Part shown: in pieces, positions 38,818 to 52,295 of the stretch
How positions within the stretch are numbered: the first letter of the stretch is position 1
How the letters are laid out: the number at the start of each line of letters is the position of its first letter
Assembly: GCA_024220525.1 (NCBI GenBank)
Contig: JAMYWO010000193.1
Span: 1-64,000 of the forward strand
From: Cochliopodium minus
Lineage: Eukaryota > Discosea > Himatismenida > Cochliopodiidae
Direction of reading: 5' to 3'
DNA length: 64,000 nucleotides
Position numbers and translations under genes: made by a program
The notes under the pieces: model-generated
Told to the model about the DNA's origin: nothing
What the model saw: the letters and a program-made list of their open reading frames with translations, nothing else
Databases searched by the model: none

Positions 38818-38870
38818 TGTTTTTTTTATTATTTTATTATAAATTTTGGGATTTTTTTTTGAAATATGAT

Positions 38871-41447
38871 TTAATCATTTTCGAAATCCTTGATCTCATC
38901 CATAAATGTGTAGCTTTCATATATTGCGTTGTGGGAGGCTAATTCTTTGGCTTCCTTTTTAGTGAAAGAAGTCCCATTCCCGACTGGTATGTCGTTAAAA
39001 CTGAAGATCGAGGTGAAAGAATTGCGAGCTTTTTCAGTAAAAAAGTTAAAAAAGTCAGAATCAATTGAGAAGTTTGCTCTCATTTTTTTCTCCATTTCAT
39101 CGATTTTTTGTTTGTTGAATTTTTCTTTTTTATCGAGATTGATCTTCAAAATTTCCAGGGTAGGATATTCACTCATTTGAAGAAAACGAACAGCCGAGCT
39201 AATTAGTTTCTCTTGTTTTTCAAGCTTTTCATATTTGTGTATTTCTATTGATTTGACAATCGCAAAGAACTTGTTCTCAAAAGATCTCAACCTACCTCTA
39301 CTCTGAATCAAAGAAGTAACAGTATCAGGACAATCTAACCTAATGACAACTGAAATTAACATAAAGAGTTTGTAAATTTATGAGATTGGAATAATTTAAA
39401 CCATTGCACTGTGGAACGTCAAAACCTTCTTCTACTACAGATGTTGCGATCATCACATTGCATTTATTTTCTCTAAAATCATTTACAGCTTTCATTTGCA
39501 TATTTGGAGTCATACCTTTTTAAAAAAGTGATTAATTTTAAATCTAAATTGAACTAATTGAATAGGTTACCTTGTGATTTACTTGAGCCATGTCCAGTTA
39601 CAAGAGTAGGATAGAGTTTACATTGAGAAATCTTTGGATCACTTTTCAAAGTTTCTAGAAGTCTCTTGGCACACGTTTTTTTCTTCACAAAGATCATGAT
39701 TCTGGGATCCTTATCTTCTTTTGCGGTCTTCTCCAAAATTTGCAGCAAAGGAACCAACTTCTGGTAAGTTTCTTTTGATTCAGTGCTAAATTTAACTGCC
39801 TTTTCTATTTCTTTCTTTCCATTTTCTGAGAGATTAGATTTTGAAATGGATTCAAGAATCTGGGAAGCAACAGGGACTTCAAGTTTTCTATTTTCTACTT
39901 CTATCTCCAATTTCCCGAAAATTTGATAGAATTCTTGGTACGTTTCGATTTTGTCCAAAATAGCATTGTCCACTTGCTCTTCATCGATCATATCTTCAGA
40001 GTCTTCATTACAAATTTCGCCAAACTCTTCTGATTCATCTTTTTTGTTTTCTTTCTTTATGATTGAAATGACATCATCGAAAAGAAGATCTTCATTTGTA
40101 ACATTCAATTCGATAAACTTTACTTGATGGGAGTTGGTGAATTTCTCCAAATTCTCTTTTTGCTTGACTGGTGTTTTGACAATGAGACCAGAAATTTTGG
40201 TTATTATTTTGAGTTTCAGTAATGTGTCATAAAAGTCAAAGCCTCCAGAAGGAGAAGCTAAAATTTTAATAAATTTGATTTAAATTAATTTGATTTTTAT
40301 TGATTTTTGTTTATTACCTGTCAAACCGAGAACTCTTGGTTGAAAAGCTTCTGGTTCACGTCTGATATGTTCTCTGATTATCACAGCAAAGGGATGATTC
40401 TTGACAATATGATGGGCTTCGTCAAAAACTACTAATGAAAATTCTCTGATAGAAAGAATTTTTTTTTGCAAACAGTTCATAAAAAGACCAGCAATCATAA
40501 CGATAACATTTAGATCTTTGGTAATTTTTGCTTTATCAAAATTTCCACCATAAAACCCTATTGTTCTTTTTTATAAAAAAGTTAATAATTTTTTTTCTCA
40601 AATTAAAAATCTAAAATTTTAAACTTTAGTCCAGTTTCTTTCTCAATAGCTTTAGATTGTTGGGTCACAAGAGGAATTCTGTCCACAAGAAACAAAACAA
40701 ACTTTTTTGGGTTTTTATTCCACATTCTCTTTATAACCATCATTGAAATCATAGTTTTCCCTGCGCCAGTTGGTAGATACGAAATACTTTATTTTTAAAA
40801 ACTGGATTAAAAAAACAAGCATCAAAGAATATTTTTTTCAAAAAAAATTACATGTCTCTTTTCATAGCTTCTAAATACATTTCTTCTTGATAAGGTCTAC
40901 ATTCTCTACTCAGTTCAATCTTTTCTTCATTTTTGTCATATCCGTCAACTTTACACAAAGCTCTATCGTCTTTAAGCTTAATGCTTTGATTCTCTTCTTC
41001 TCTAAAAAACTCAATTGCCATTCTAGCTAATGCATTTTCTGCTGATTTTTTCGAAACGTATTCCCTGTAGTTTTCTAGAACAAACACTTTTTTTTCTCCG
41101 TTGATGAAAAATTTCAGTTTTCCAAAGAAATATTTTTTGTTTTCATCTAAAACAAGTTCATCGTCTATTTTGAAAACAGCATTTTTAATATTAAACTTGA
41201 CCTTAAAAATGTTGAATTCTTGGAGAAAGAAGCTAGATTTTTGACCAATTTCGGTTTGGTTTGGCGATAAAGTGCTTTGAAAATTAATATGATTTTCAAA
41301 GATTTTCAAAAAAAAAAAAAAAATGAAAGAAAAAATATATTACCTTGAATTTGGATTTAATTCTTGTAGTGCTATTTTACAAACATTATTTTCTGCATCT
41401 TTCTTTGTTTTATATTGACCATCTGATTGAAAATTTTGATTTCCCAT
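38871..41447 (-). CDS. dsRNA-binding, Dicer/RIG-I-type DExH helicase
   Basis: The start at 41447 (MGNQNFQSDGQYKTKKDAEN) opens with half of a dsRNA-binding motif. A second dsRBD-like segment follows (VLENYREYVSKKSAENALAR). Then come SF2 helicase motifs: RPYQEEM, motif I LPTGAGKT, motif II VVFDEAHHIV, motif III LGLTGASP, a long helical insert (about 39600-40150) as in Dicer/RIG-I, motif V ATSVVEEGFDVPQC and motif VI QSRGRLR. A C-terminal dsRBD-like tail (NGTSFTKKEAKELASHNAIY) closes the protein; no RNase III, PAZ or CARD domain is visible. This resembles Dictyostelium HelF or the helicase module of amoebozoan RNA-directed RNA polymerases. It is probably in RNA interference or dsRNA sensing. Confidence 0.87.
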
Positions 41448-41950
41448 GATCATCATACAAGTGAATTGCTTTGATATAAAGGGAATGATTATATATTCAG
41501 AGTTACATTTATATTTTTTTTTTTTACTTTATTATGGGGTTCTCCAAAATCCTCAAATTGGAATTTTGGGACAGATAGCTTATTTTTTTGGCAATATTCA
41601 AATAATTTTGATTTATCAGTCATTCAATCTTGAATTTTTTTTATTTTAGAACAGATATAAAAAAGATTGTTTGATCAAAGAAAAATAAACCAGTTTGGTT
41701 TTTCCATAAAAATCAAAAAATGTGACTCACTTTAAGATAAAGAATATTCTTCTTTTCGATGTATTGATTTAATAAAAAATGATATCAATTTTTGATTCAA
41801 TCCATAAATTGAAAAGAAAATCATCTGATATTTATGAAACGGGAACAAAAATCTTGACAAAATAGGAATGAAATTCTTCCTATTATAATTCATAACATTT
41901 ATTTATTTTTCATATTGATTTCATAAAATACAAATTGAGAAAAAAAAAAA
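41448..41950. other. Bidirectional intergenic region
   Basis: 503 nt between divergent genes (helicase and ROCO kinase). It should contain both promoters; only A/T-rich runs are seen and no motif can be assigned. Confidence 0.5.
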
Positions 41951-44900
41951 ATGATCCCCCTTCCAGATCCTAATGATATAAAGAATTTTAATACTCATCA
42001 GATTAATTTATACAATAGGATCATCAAAGAAATTCTTCCATTGCAGATACTTGCTAATGATCTTCAGAGTGATAACAAATCAGAAGATATCAAGGTGATA
42101 TCGATGGCATTGAAAAAGAATCTTAAACTAAATTGTATCTACTTCCCCAAATTGGCCATAAATGACGAAGGCGTGAAATATATCTGCGAGGCATTAAAGG
42201 AAAATAGAATGTTGAAGGATCTTAATCTGAATGAAAATAATATTGGAGATGAAGGAGCCCGATATATATCAGAGATGTTGATGGAGAATAAATCGATAAA
42301 AAATTTATTTTTATCAGGCAATAAATTCACCGAGAAGGGAGCAAGATCAATCTGCAAATCATTCAAATTCAATTCCACATTGGAATCTATCCATCTAAAA
42401 AGTAACAATATCAAAGTATATGGAGTGAATTGTATTATGGATTCCCTTATATACAACTGCACATTAAAAGTGATTAATATTGATGACATTGAAAATCTCA
42501 ACCAAAAATTACTCTCACTGCTGAGCGAAAACAGAAACTCTTCACGTGAAAAGAATTTAAAAATAAAAAAGTTGATAGAAACAAGCAAAGACTTAGTATT
42601 TGAGCACATAATATTGGTAAAGAAATATTCAATTTAAGTTTTTAATTATATATTATAAATTTTCATTTCAGAAAATTCAAGGAGAAGAAGAAATAATTAT
42701 AGAAGTAAATACCAAAGATATGATACAAGAGAACATGCTCAAAAAAGTAATTGAAGAAGAAACCAGCATGGAAATTGTTAAGAAAGCGCTTAAAGATTAC
42801 AGAGTTAATACTATTGAAAAGTCAAGAAGAAAAGATATTGACAAGAAACAAAATCTTTTGTTGATCAATGCTTATCAAATAAATAATTGTGTCATAAACA
42901 ACATTTTCGTCAATGACATTCCATTTGATCTTCATCGTGATATCCCTCTTGATTCTAAGACTTACAAACTGAGAGTGGAAGTGAATATGATAGGATTTGG
43001 AGAGATAAGATTTAGAGATAATCTATCCAAGAATTCCTGGATAAGTGTTTATATCGAAAATAATGAAGATATCGTATTCATCAAAAATGGTGAACCAATC
43101 AAATAATTTTTATTCAAAATTATTAATTTTCATTCGAAAAGGTGATAACATAAATGGAAGGGGGAAAATAATCGATAAAAGAAATCATTGTGTTTGGGTG
43201 GGAGAGTGGAAGAATGGAGTAAAGTGGGATGGAGTGGGAATATTCGAGTGGACGGACAAACACAATAATTTATGGAAAATAAAAGGTAAAAATTCTTATC
43301 TTATTTAAAATTTTCTTTTGACATTTTTTTTTTAAAAAAAATTAGGTAAATGTGAAGAATCAAAACCAGTGAATGGAGATGTAATCATGGAATGTGAACA
43401 TATCAATTGTAAATATAATGGAGTATTCAATTTCGAAAAAAATTTCAGAACTGGAAAGGGTGTTTTGACCGAAGACAACAAAGAATATTTTGTTGAATAT
43501 TTCAAAAATGGAAAAGAAAACAAGAGTGAGAGAAGAAGGACATTCGAGAGTTCTAGGATCATGATTGGTAAGATTAAACAAAATTTTTAAACAGAATTTT
43601 AATATTGAAATTATTTTTTATTGATTCTAGTTGGGTAAATAAGTTTTGTTTCAATGTAAAACATTGTTTCATCATAATTCTTTTTTCAGGTGTGAGAATG
43701 TGGGGAAAACAAGCCTTAAAATAAGGCTCCTTGGTTCACAAAATGGAGAAGACAATAACAAGGCATTAAATGAAGCAATGATACTGAAAAAGAAACAACA
43801 AGAAGATATGACTCATGGAGTAGAAATATACACTTTCGAACCAACTAAAGAATCGATTTTTTCTGTTTGGGATTTTGCAGGACACGAAGAATATCACGTA
43901 ATAATTCAAAAAAAAAAATTTTTCGTTTTTAAATTTTATTTAAAAAAAAAACTTAATTTTTGTTATTTAGACTGCCCATTCTTTTTTCTTTACAGATGAG
44001 TCAGTCTATTTGTTACTTTTTGATTGTTCAAGAAATTTCAAAACTATCATCCAAGAAAACAAGTTAGTGCATTGGTTACATTTTCTGCTGTCCAGGGTCA
44101 AAAACAAAAACAAGATCATTTTGGTGGGAACCAAGATAGACGAACTCAAAAATAAAAAGTATGAAGATTTTGTAGAAGTAGAAAAAGTAAACGAAATAGA
44201 AGAAAATGATACAAACTTTTTCAAAAAATTTTTAAAGAAAATTTCTTCTCCAATTATTGGGGATAATGTGTCCCATTTGAATTTTAACACCAATTCAATG
44301 TTGTCTTTAATTAACAAGAGTAACTTTTTTTTTTTTAAAACAATAATTTAGTTTTTTATTCTGACAAATTTTTTTTTTTAATAACTAGGAATAGAAGAAA
44401 CTTTAAAAGCTAACAAAATAGATCCTGATTTATTTTTGATGACTGATCAAGAGTATGGTAAAAGCTTCTTCATTCCTCTCAACAATTTGGAAAAAGAACT
44501 CCAAAAATCTGGCGTTACTAAAATTTTGGAGAACATACTTTCACTTTACAATGATCTCAAAAGTGGGGTGAAAACTACTTTGGCTCATTCAATCATACTT
44601 CAGGAAATCAGAAAAATATCGGCGAATGAAAATAACAATGTTATAGACAAGAGTTTGATTCCCTTCAAAGAACTTCAAAGAATAGTGGAAATTGTTGATA
44701 ACAATACTAATGAGAACAACTCGGACAAATTGAAAACGATTCTTATAGACTTACATAAACTGGGAATCATTATATATTTTAACCAGGGCGTGCTTGGGGA
44801 TACAATCATTTCTAATCCTCAATGGTTTAACAAGGTTTTCAGGGAGATTTTGCACATAGGAAGGAAAAAAATTTTCTCTACGTTTGAGAAAATTTACCTT

Positions 44901-46754
44901 TCTCTTCTTCAAGAATCTAAAAATCAAGTCTTGAGTGAGGAGAAGAAAAGTTGTTTGCAATTTTTGACCAAAAAAATGGCTATGTTTAAGAAAGGATTTG
45001 ACAAGGACAATAGCATAATGGAAATTTGGAAAGAAGAAAAATCTGTTTTGAAAAAACTTAGTTTTCATGCAATCTTAAAAGATGCAATTTTGCTTGAAAT
45101 AGCTTTAAAGTCTGATAAAGAATTTGACTTTTACTTTGAGGACATCATGAATGGCAGCGAATATCCTCTTTCACAATGTATCCACACAATCAACAAAGGA
45201 GAATTTGATCAGCTCACTTCTCAAATTATCGAAAACTTTCCTCCTCCTTTGGGTATCAAGGAGTTTTTGATTGGATTTCTTCTCCAATTTGATCTTGTGA
45301 TCCCCAAAAGCAAAAACAATTTTTTGGTTCCTTTCTTGTTTCCAATGAATAGACCAGATGAAATCATTTTGAAGAATGGAACCCATTTTGATAACAAACC
45401 AAAGTTTGACTTTGAGACAAAAATGAAGTACCACCTGCCATACAAACCCACTTCTATGTGGAAAATGTTGTTTTTGAGATTAAGAAAGGCTTCTTTGTTG
45501 AATGATAGATTTTACGAGATGGTGGATGAATTTTATTGGGTTGATGGATTGATTTTCAACATTGCACATATAAGACAGCACAAAATTGTGGTTCCCATCT
45601 TCTTAGAGTTGGAAGTGAAAGATAAAAAAAAGAATTATTATCTCCAAATCAAAATCTCCTCTAAAGAAGAAAACCAAGGTATTGTGGACTCTGTACACTC
45701 TTCTGTTTTGGACTTTACTTCGAATTGGTTGAGTAATCACTACGAGGACAAAATCAAATTTACTTGTAAGAAATCTTCTGTTGGAAATGAACCGCTAAGA
45801 AAAAAAGATAGCAATGGTAATAACATCGTCGACAGATGTGTCTGCGCTCAATGTGGATTTCGTTACAATTTGAGAGATGATACCACCCAATGCGACGTTT
45901 GTTTTTCAAAAAATTTTCTCATACAAAGAGAATATGCCATCATCGATTATGCAGGGGAAGGAGGCTTTGGAAAACTCCACAAGGTTTTTCATGTTCCAAC
46001 AAAATCAATTTTCGCTTTAAAAGAAAGGTTGAAACATGATGATGTGAAAGTTGCATTGTGGGAAAAAGAAATTAATAGCATGAATACCATTGAAAAAGAA
46101 GTCAACAGTTTGTTTCGTTTCCCAAAAATCAAGAGAGTCATGGACGATAATATCAACACGGACTTAAAATCAAAGTACATAGTGATGGATTGGATAGAGG
46201 GAGGCACATTGAGACATTTCGATGAGAAAAAACTAAAGAGAGCCACTTTTCGATATGCCTCTGATTTTTTTCACATGATGAATTCTTTTCTTGAGCAGTT
46301 GATGTATCTCCACGAAAAAAACTTCATTCACAGAGATATCAAAACGGAAAACATGATGTTCACTGAAGTACTTGAAGATGACAAATATGTCATTGTCTAT
46401 ACTTTTATCGACTTTGGCTCTATGCATGTCATAGGTTCTGATGAAGAGATGGTTCGTACTTATTCTGAACTTTTTTCTCCACCTGAACAATTGGGGAATA
46501 CTTATGATCCTGCCAAACAATCTAAACATTCTGACATTTACTCATTGGGTACTTCTTTCAAGTTTATTGCTGAGCACTCCAAGATTATTCTCCCACAGTC
46601 CATCCATGATCTGATCTTGACCATGTGCAACCCCAATGAGGAGTACAGGCCTACTGTTGAAAAAGTTATCTTCAAATTAGCCGAAATTACAAAAGATATT
46701 CCTATCAATATTTCTATCCTTAATCCTTTTGATATCAATAGCATAATCAATTAA
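41951..46754 (+). CDS. ROCO kinase: LRR-MORN-Roc-COR-zinc ribbon-kinase
   Basis: Exon order: 41951-42615 (RI-type LRRs: MLKDLNLNENNIGDEGARYI, IKNLFLSGNKFTEKGARSIC), 42673 to about 43090, 43137 to about 43286 and 43346 to about 43567 (MORN-like: VWVGEWKNGVKWDGVGIFEW, YNGVFNFEKNFRTGKGVLTE). Then a 4-nt exon at 43631-43634 and the Roc GTPase: IVGCENVGKTSLKIRLLG, HGVEIYTF, WDFAGHEEYH, GTKIDE. COR domain: FKELQRIVEIVDNNTNENN and IIYFNQGVLGDTIISNPQWF. A zinc ribbon, CVCAQCGFRYNL and CDVC, precedes the kinase: GEGGFG, IFALKER, HRDIKTEN, IDFGS, FSPPEQ. The kinase has all catalytic residues. Roc-COR dimers control the kinase in related proteins. MORN repeats and a zinc ribbon inside a ROCO protein are unusual. 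Confidence 0.92.
43631..43634 (+). other. 4-nt microexon in the Roc P-loop
   Basis: TTCTAG|TTGG|GTAAAT. The upstream exon ends ATGATT plus G; this exon gives TT (completing Val) and GG, which the next exon's G completes to Gly. The result is IVGCENVGKTS, an intact G1 loop. Splicing the flanking exons directly would put the GTPase out of frame, so homology demands this exon. Confidence 0.88.
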
Positions 46755-47089
46755 ATTTAATTTAAAATTTTTTAACTTTTTTTAAAATTAATTTTTTAAA
46801 AAATTATGTCAATGTAATTAATTTTTATCATTTTTATGAATTATCTATTTTTATGGGAAGAGTTAGCGTGACATTTTTATACAAACTTCTTTTTATTTTT
46901 TTTTTTCTTTATTTGTTTATTGTTAATTTGATTCCTTAATTGTGACACATTTTTAAATAAGTCTATTCTTATTATCTTCATTGAACCAATTTATTCATTT
47001 GTTTAATTAAACTAAAAAAAAAAATAAAAGGGTGTTAAAAATAATAATTGTCTATTCAACCTATATTTAGCTAAATATCCTTATCAATT
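46755..47089. other. Intergenic spacer
   Basis: 335 nt of A/T-rich DNA between the ROCO and kelch genes; no other element recognised. Confidence 0.55.
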
Positions 47090-48426
47090 ATGGAAAATTA
47101 TCCTTGTATTCAATTTCTCTTAAATTTGAAAAAAATAATTTTTAACATTTACTTTTTTAGTCTATACAGATGAATTGACCAAATTTGAGGTGACATCATT
47201 GGATTTTAGCTTGGTAAAAGAAATAATATCTTCACAAAGATTGGAATTAAAAAAAATATTTATTTCTTTCTTAAGGATTCTTTGGATTCGATATATGGAT
47301 CAGGAGGGTGTATTGCGGATGATACTATATATTTTTTTGGGGGTGGTAAAAATGCAGTCAAAAAATTTCACCAAAAATTTTGTGTAAAAAAAATTTTTTG
47401 CTTTATATTGGCAAATATAGGATCGAATGGAGGATATAATAATGATCTTTATAGTCTTGATTTGAAGAATAGGGAACTATCATTATTGAGGACAACGGGG
47501 AGCCCACCAAAAAAAACCTTTCATCCATCTTTATTCTATTGGGATGGTAAAATCATATATCCTGTTATAGAATTTAAAATATAACAAAACAAAAACAATA
47601 CTAATAATTTCAACCATAATCAGTTTGAATTCATTTTTAATTTTTTCTTTTTAATTTTTTCTTTTTAATTTTTTCTTTTTAATCTTTTTTTTTTTCAATA
47701 CGAAGGAAAACTCTACACAGTGTTTGGATACTCTGGAGAGTACTTAAACGAATTATTTGAGTTTGATCTGAAAGAAAACAAGTGGAAGTCCATAAAAGTT
47801 GAAGGAGGAGTACCGTGTGGTAATTATTTCTGAATAAATAATAAATTTAAATAAAAATAATAAAAAAAATAAAAATAAAAAAATCTTAAAAAATAAAAAT
47901 AAAAAAAATCTAAAAAAAATAAAAATTCATTTAAATAAAAAATAAAAATTATAAAAATTTTTTTAAAATTTAAATGAAAAATAAAAATTTCAGAAATTTT
48001 TTTAAATTTTTTCTTGTATTAAAGGAAGGACTGCACAAGCCACCACGTTGTATGGAAGTACCATTTTTGTATCTGGAGGATATTCGTCTCGAGGCGGGGA
48101 CTTATCTGACACTTGGTCTTTAAATCTAGGCAAAAAACTAATTTATTTTTTTTTTTATTTTATTTTATTTTTATTTTTTATTTTTTATCTTTTTTATTTT
48201 TATTTTTATTTTTATTTGTATTTCAGATTCAAAAGTTTTTCAATGGAAAAAGTATGAGGACTGCCCTTTTAGTACGAGGTATCACAACATCGTGGGTTAC
48301 AATGGTTTTATTTACTCTTTTTCTTTGGACTCCAAATGTGCTTGTAAAAAAAAAAAATCAATTTCAATAAGTTTATTTTTAAATTAAATTTAATTTTTTA
48401 TTATTTTTTTTATTATTTATTATTTT

Positions 48427-48459
<33 letters not shown>

Positions 48460-49281
48460 ATTTTTTATTTCAAATTTTTTATTTTTTATTTTTTATTTTT
48501 TATTTTTTATTTTTTATTTATTTTTTATTTATTTATTTTTATTTTAATATGACAAGCGCTTGACATTGACTCCAATACATGGAGTTCAATCAATAGCACT
48601 AACTTACCACAATTTTCTGAACAATCTGTCAGTTTTGTTTATTTGAGTAAAAGTAAAAAAAATTTTAAAGAAAATAAAAAATATTAAAAAATAAAAAATA
48701 TTTAAGATTTGTATTTGTATTTAAAATTGGCATTATAAATTTTTTTTTTAAATTAAATTTTAATAAAAAAGTCTGCTTTTTGTATGGTGACAAAGCGGGT
48801 GTTTTTGACTTGTCTACAAACATTTTTCAAAACGTTGAAGTAATAAAAATAATAAAATATTTTTGGAAATAAAAACTAATTAAAAAAAAATTAGTTGAAA
48901 AATTCCTACGTGAAGGCTTGTGCCTACGCATTCAACCACCACACGGGCAACCTTTACACGATTGGAGGAGAAAAATCCGACAACTACTCCCTCGTCCGCT
49001 GCATGAATTTTATCCCCTTGGGCTGGTCTACCAAACACCACCGCTACTTCACAAAAGAAATCAAAGATACCATACTTACTCTCATCATGACCCGCCAAAT
49101 TTATAAGTCTCATTCCATTTCTAGGATGCCCAAACCCATTTTGTTCCTTATTTTTGAGTTTTTGACTTCTCCTCCTTATAAGTTTTCTTCTTTTCAAGGA
49201 TTTGATTCCAAGAATTCTTTTTCTTCTTTTTTCTCCAATCCTTTTGATCCCAACAAAAAGAAAAATTGTGTTTTGTACTAA
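47090..49281 (+). CDS. Kelch-repeat protein with possible CaaX end
   Basis: The initiator exon is 16 nt (47090-47105). It joins in phase across a 55-nt intron to FYTDELTKFEVTSLDFSL. Kelch motifs follow in many small exons: DDTIYFFGG, GSNGGYNNDLYSLDLKNREL, KLYTVFGYSGEYLNELFEFD, STIFVSGGYSSRGGDLSDTW, HNIVGYNGFIYSFSLDSKC and TGNLYTIGGEKSDNYSLVRC, enough for a six-blade propeller. The C-terminal part (LTLIMTRQIYKSHSISRMPK) is non-kelch and ends KKKNCVLY. The last four residues, CVLY, have CaaX form behind a polybasic stretch, so prenylation and membrane anchoring are possible. Introns are nearly pure A/T repeat. Partner unknown. Confidence 0.82.
48385..48552. repeat. T/A simple repeat in kelch intron
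   Basis: TTTTTA-type units filling an intron of the kelch gene. Confidence 0.85.
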
Positions 49282-49377
49282 TCAATTAAAAAAAAATTTT
49301 TTTTTAATTTGGAAATTTTTCAAAAAGAAAAAACTTTTTTTTTTTGAAATAAATAATTTAATATTGTGTAATTTTCT

Positions 49378-50778
<1,401 letters not shown>

Positions 50779-50779
50779 C

Positions 50780-50970
50780 TGCTCAAAAAAAAATAAAATA
50801 ATAAATATAAAATTGAAAAATAATTATTAAATATTAAATAAAAAAATAAAAAAATAAAATAAAATAAAATAAAAAATAAAAAAATAAAAATAAAAAAAAT
50901 AAAAAAAATAAAAAATAAAAAATAAAAAATAAAAAATAAAAAATAAAAAATAAAAAATAAAAAATAAAAA
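50780..50970. repeat. A/T microsatellite next to N
   Basis: AAAAAT units becoming perfectly regular toward the N at 50971, the same unit as at the window start. Confidence 0.9.
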
Positions 50971-50971
50971 N
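50971..50971. other. Single N: probable contig join
   Basis: The N separates the A/T array in an aminotransferase intron from the middle of a GLUG-repeat exon of another gene. Both genes lose their continuation here. Confidence 0.8.
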
Positions 50972-52167
50972 CCACCCAACAAACCCCCCCAAACCAGCAG
51001 TCGACATTGAAACCATAGTTACAGTTGATTTAACGTAACATTTTTCTATTTTTCTTTTTTGAATTATTTTTCAAAAAAGAAAATAATATAATCCTTTTTA
51101 ATTATTTACGGATTTTGGATGAGCGCACTAAAAGCACCTGCATTTTGGTTTGTAACTTCGTTCACAATTCCTTCGTTCAGAAAAAATAAATTTAAGTATT
51201 TTAAAATCTTTAATTTCATACCGTTACTCACACCACAACCAAATATTTTATCATTAATGGAATTTCCTAAAAATCCTCCTTTTTAATCAACAAAGTTCAA
51301 TTTATAAATTGATTAATTAAAATTTTTTGTTTTACCAACAAAGTTTGATCCATTCACAATCATTTTGAGTTGATCATCAGGAAATCCATAATTGTGGCAA
51401 TTGGTAATATTTGATGAAAGGGTCATTCTTTCAATAAAAAATCAAAAATTCAAAAATTTATAAAACTGACAATATACCCAAATAAACCTCCAGCATCATC
51501 TGAAATAAATTTATAAATATTTGATAATCTTTATAAAATAATGTTTACAAGACAAGAATCCATTCACAAAGGTATTTTGCACTATTATATTGCTTATAGA
51601 TGTTGATTCTGCTTTCCCAATGATACTTCCAACAAATGTATTTGAGGTTGATCCATCTGCCGAGATAGTATTTTGAGATGTGGATAAAGAGGTATTGAAA
51701 ATTACTCCATCTATTATACATCCTTGACAAAATCCAAACAATCCTCCAATAAATTGTACCAAACTATTTTTGGCATAGAGATTTATATCTGTGATTGTGA
51801 GATTATAAACTCTGCTGTAATTTCCATAACCAAATAATCCAACATAAACCAGATTACTCGAGCTCTCAATTGTTATATTTAAATTTTTTATTGAATAATT
51901 GTTTCCCATAAAGGTAACTAGCGAAATCTAAAATTTAAAATTTTTAATCGTTAAATTATTTTTACTTTCTTGCATAGGATTGGAAGAATTCCCCAATGGA
52001 ACAAATGCGATATTTCCACAATCAATATTTTGTGTTAAATTATAGAAAATGGTGAGATTATTGGGATTTATCTCTCTCAATTGGGTACATTCAGATATTG
52101 GTATCGTTGTTGCATAGATAGATCGATAAAACAATGAAATGAGAAATATGAGAAAATTGAGTTTCAT
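50972..52167 (-). CDS. GLUG-repeat surface protein 1, 3' part lost at gap
   Basis: The start at 52167 gives a good signal peptide, MKLNFLIFLISLFYRSIYA; an in-frame ATG further upstream would spoil it. Then ISECTQLREINPNNLTIFYN and short exons of GLUG beta-helix repeats: SLVQFIGGLFGFCQGCIIDG, the 22-nt exon 51478-51499 (DDAGGLFG), ITNCHNYGFPDDQLKMIVNG, a region ending GVSNG, and CYVKSTVTMVSMSTAGLGGF at the N. Repeat order matches the neighbour at 52.3-55 kb exon by exon. By that comparison the missing part is the remaining repeats, the PST stalk and the membrane anchor. A secreted or surface adhesin-like protein, probably N-glycosylated. Confidence 0.82.
51478..51499 (-). other. 22-nt microexon, GLUG gene 1
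   Basis: Sense CAG|exon|GTATAT. It encodes DDAGGLFG, a GLUG core, with phases 1 in and 2 out. The same-sized exon sits at the same place in the paralog (54321-54342). Confidence 0.8.
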
Positions 52168-52295
52168 TTTCTTAGTTTTTATTTTATATATTTTTTTTAT
52201 ATTCAAAACGAAAGAAATAAAAATCTTATTAAACTTTTAATTCTTAAATTCAAAGAAAAAATTTTAATTAAAGCAAATTTATACAAGTTCAAATT

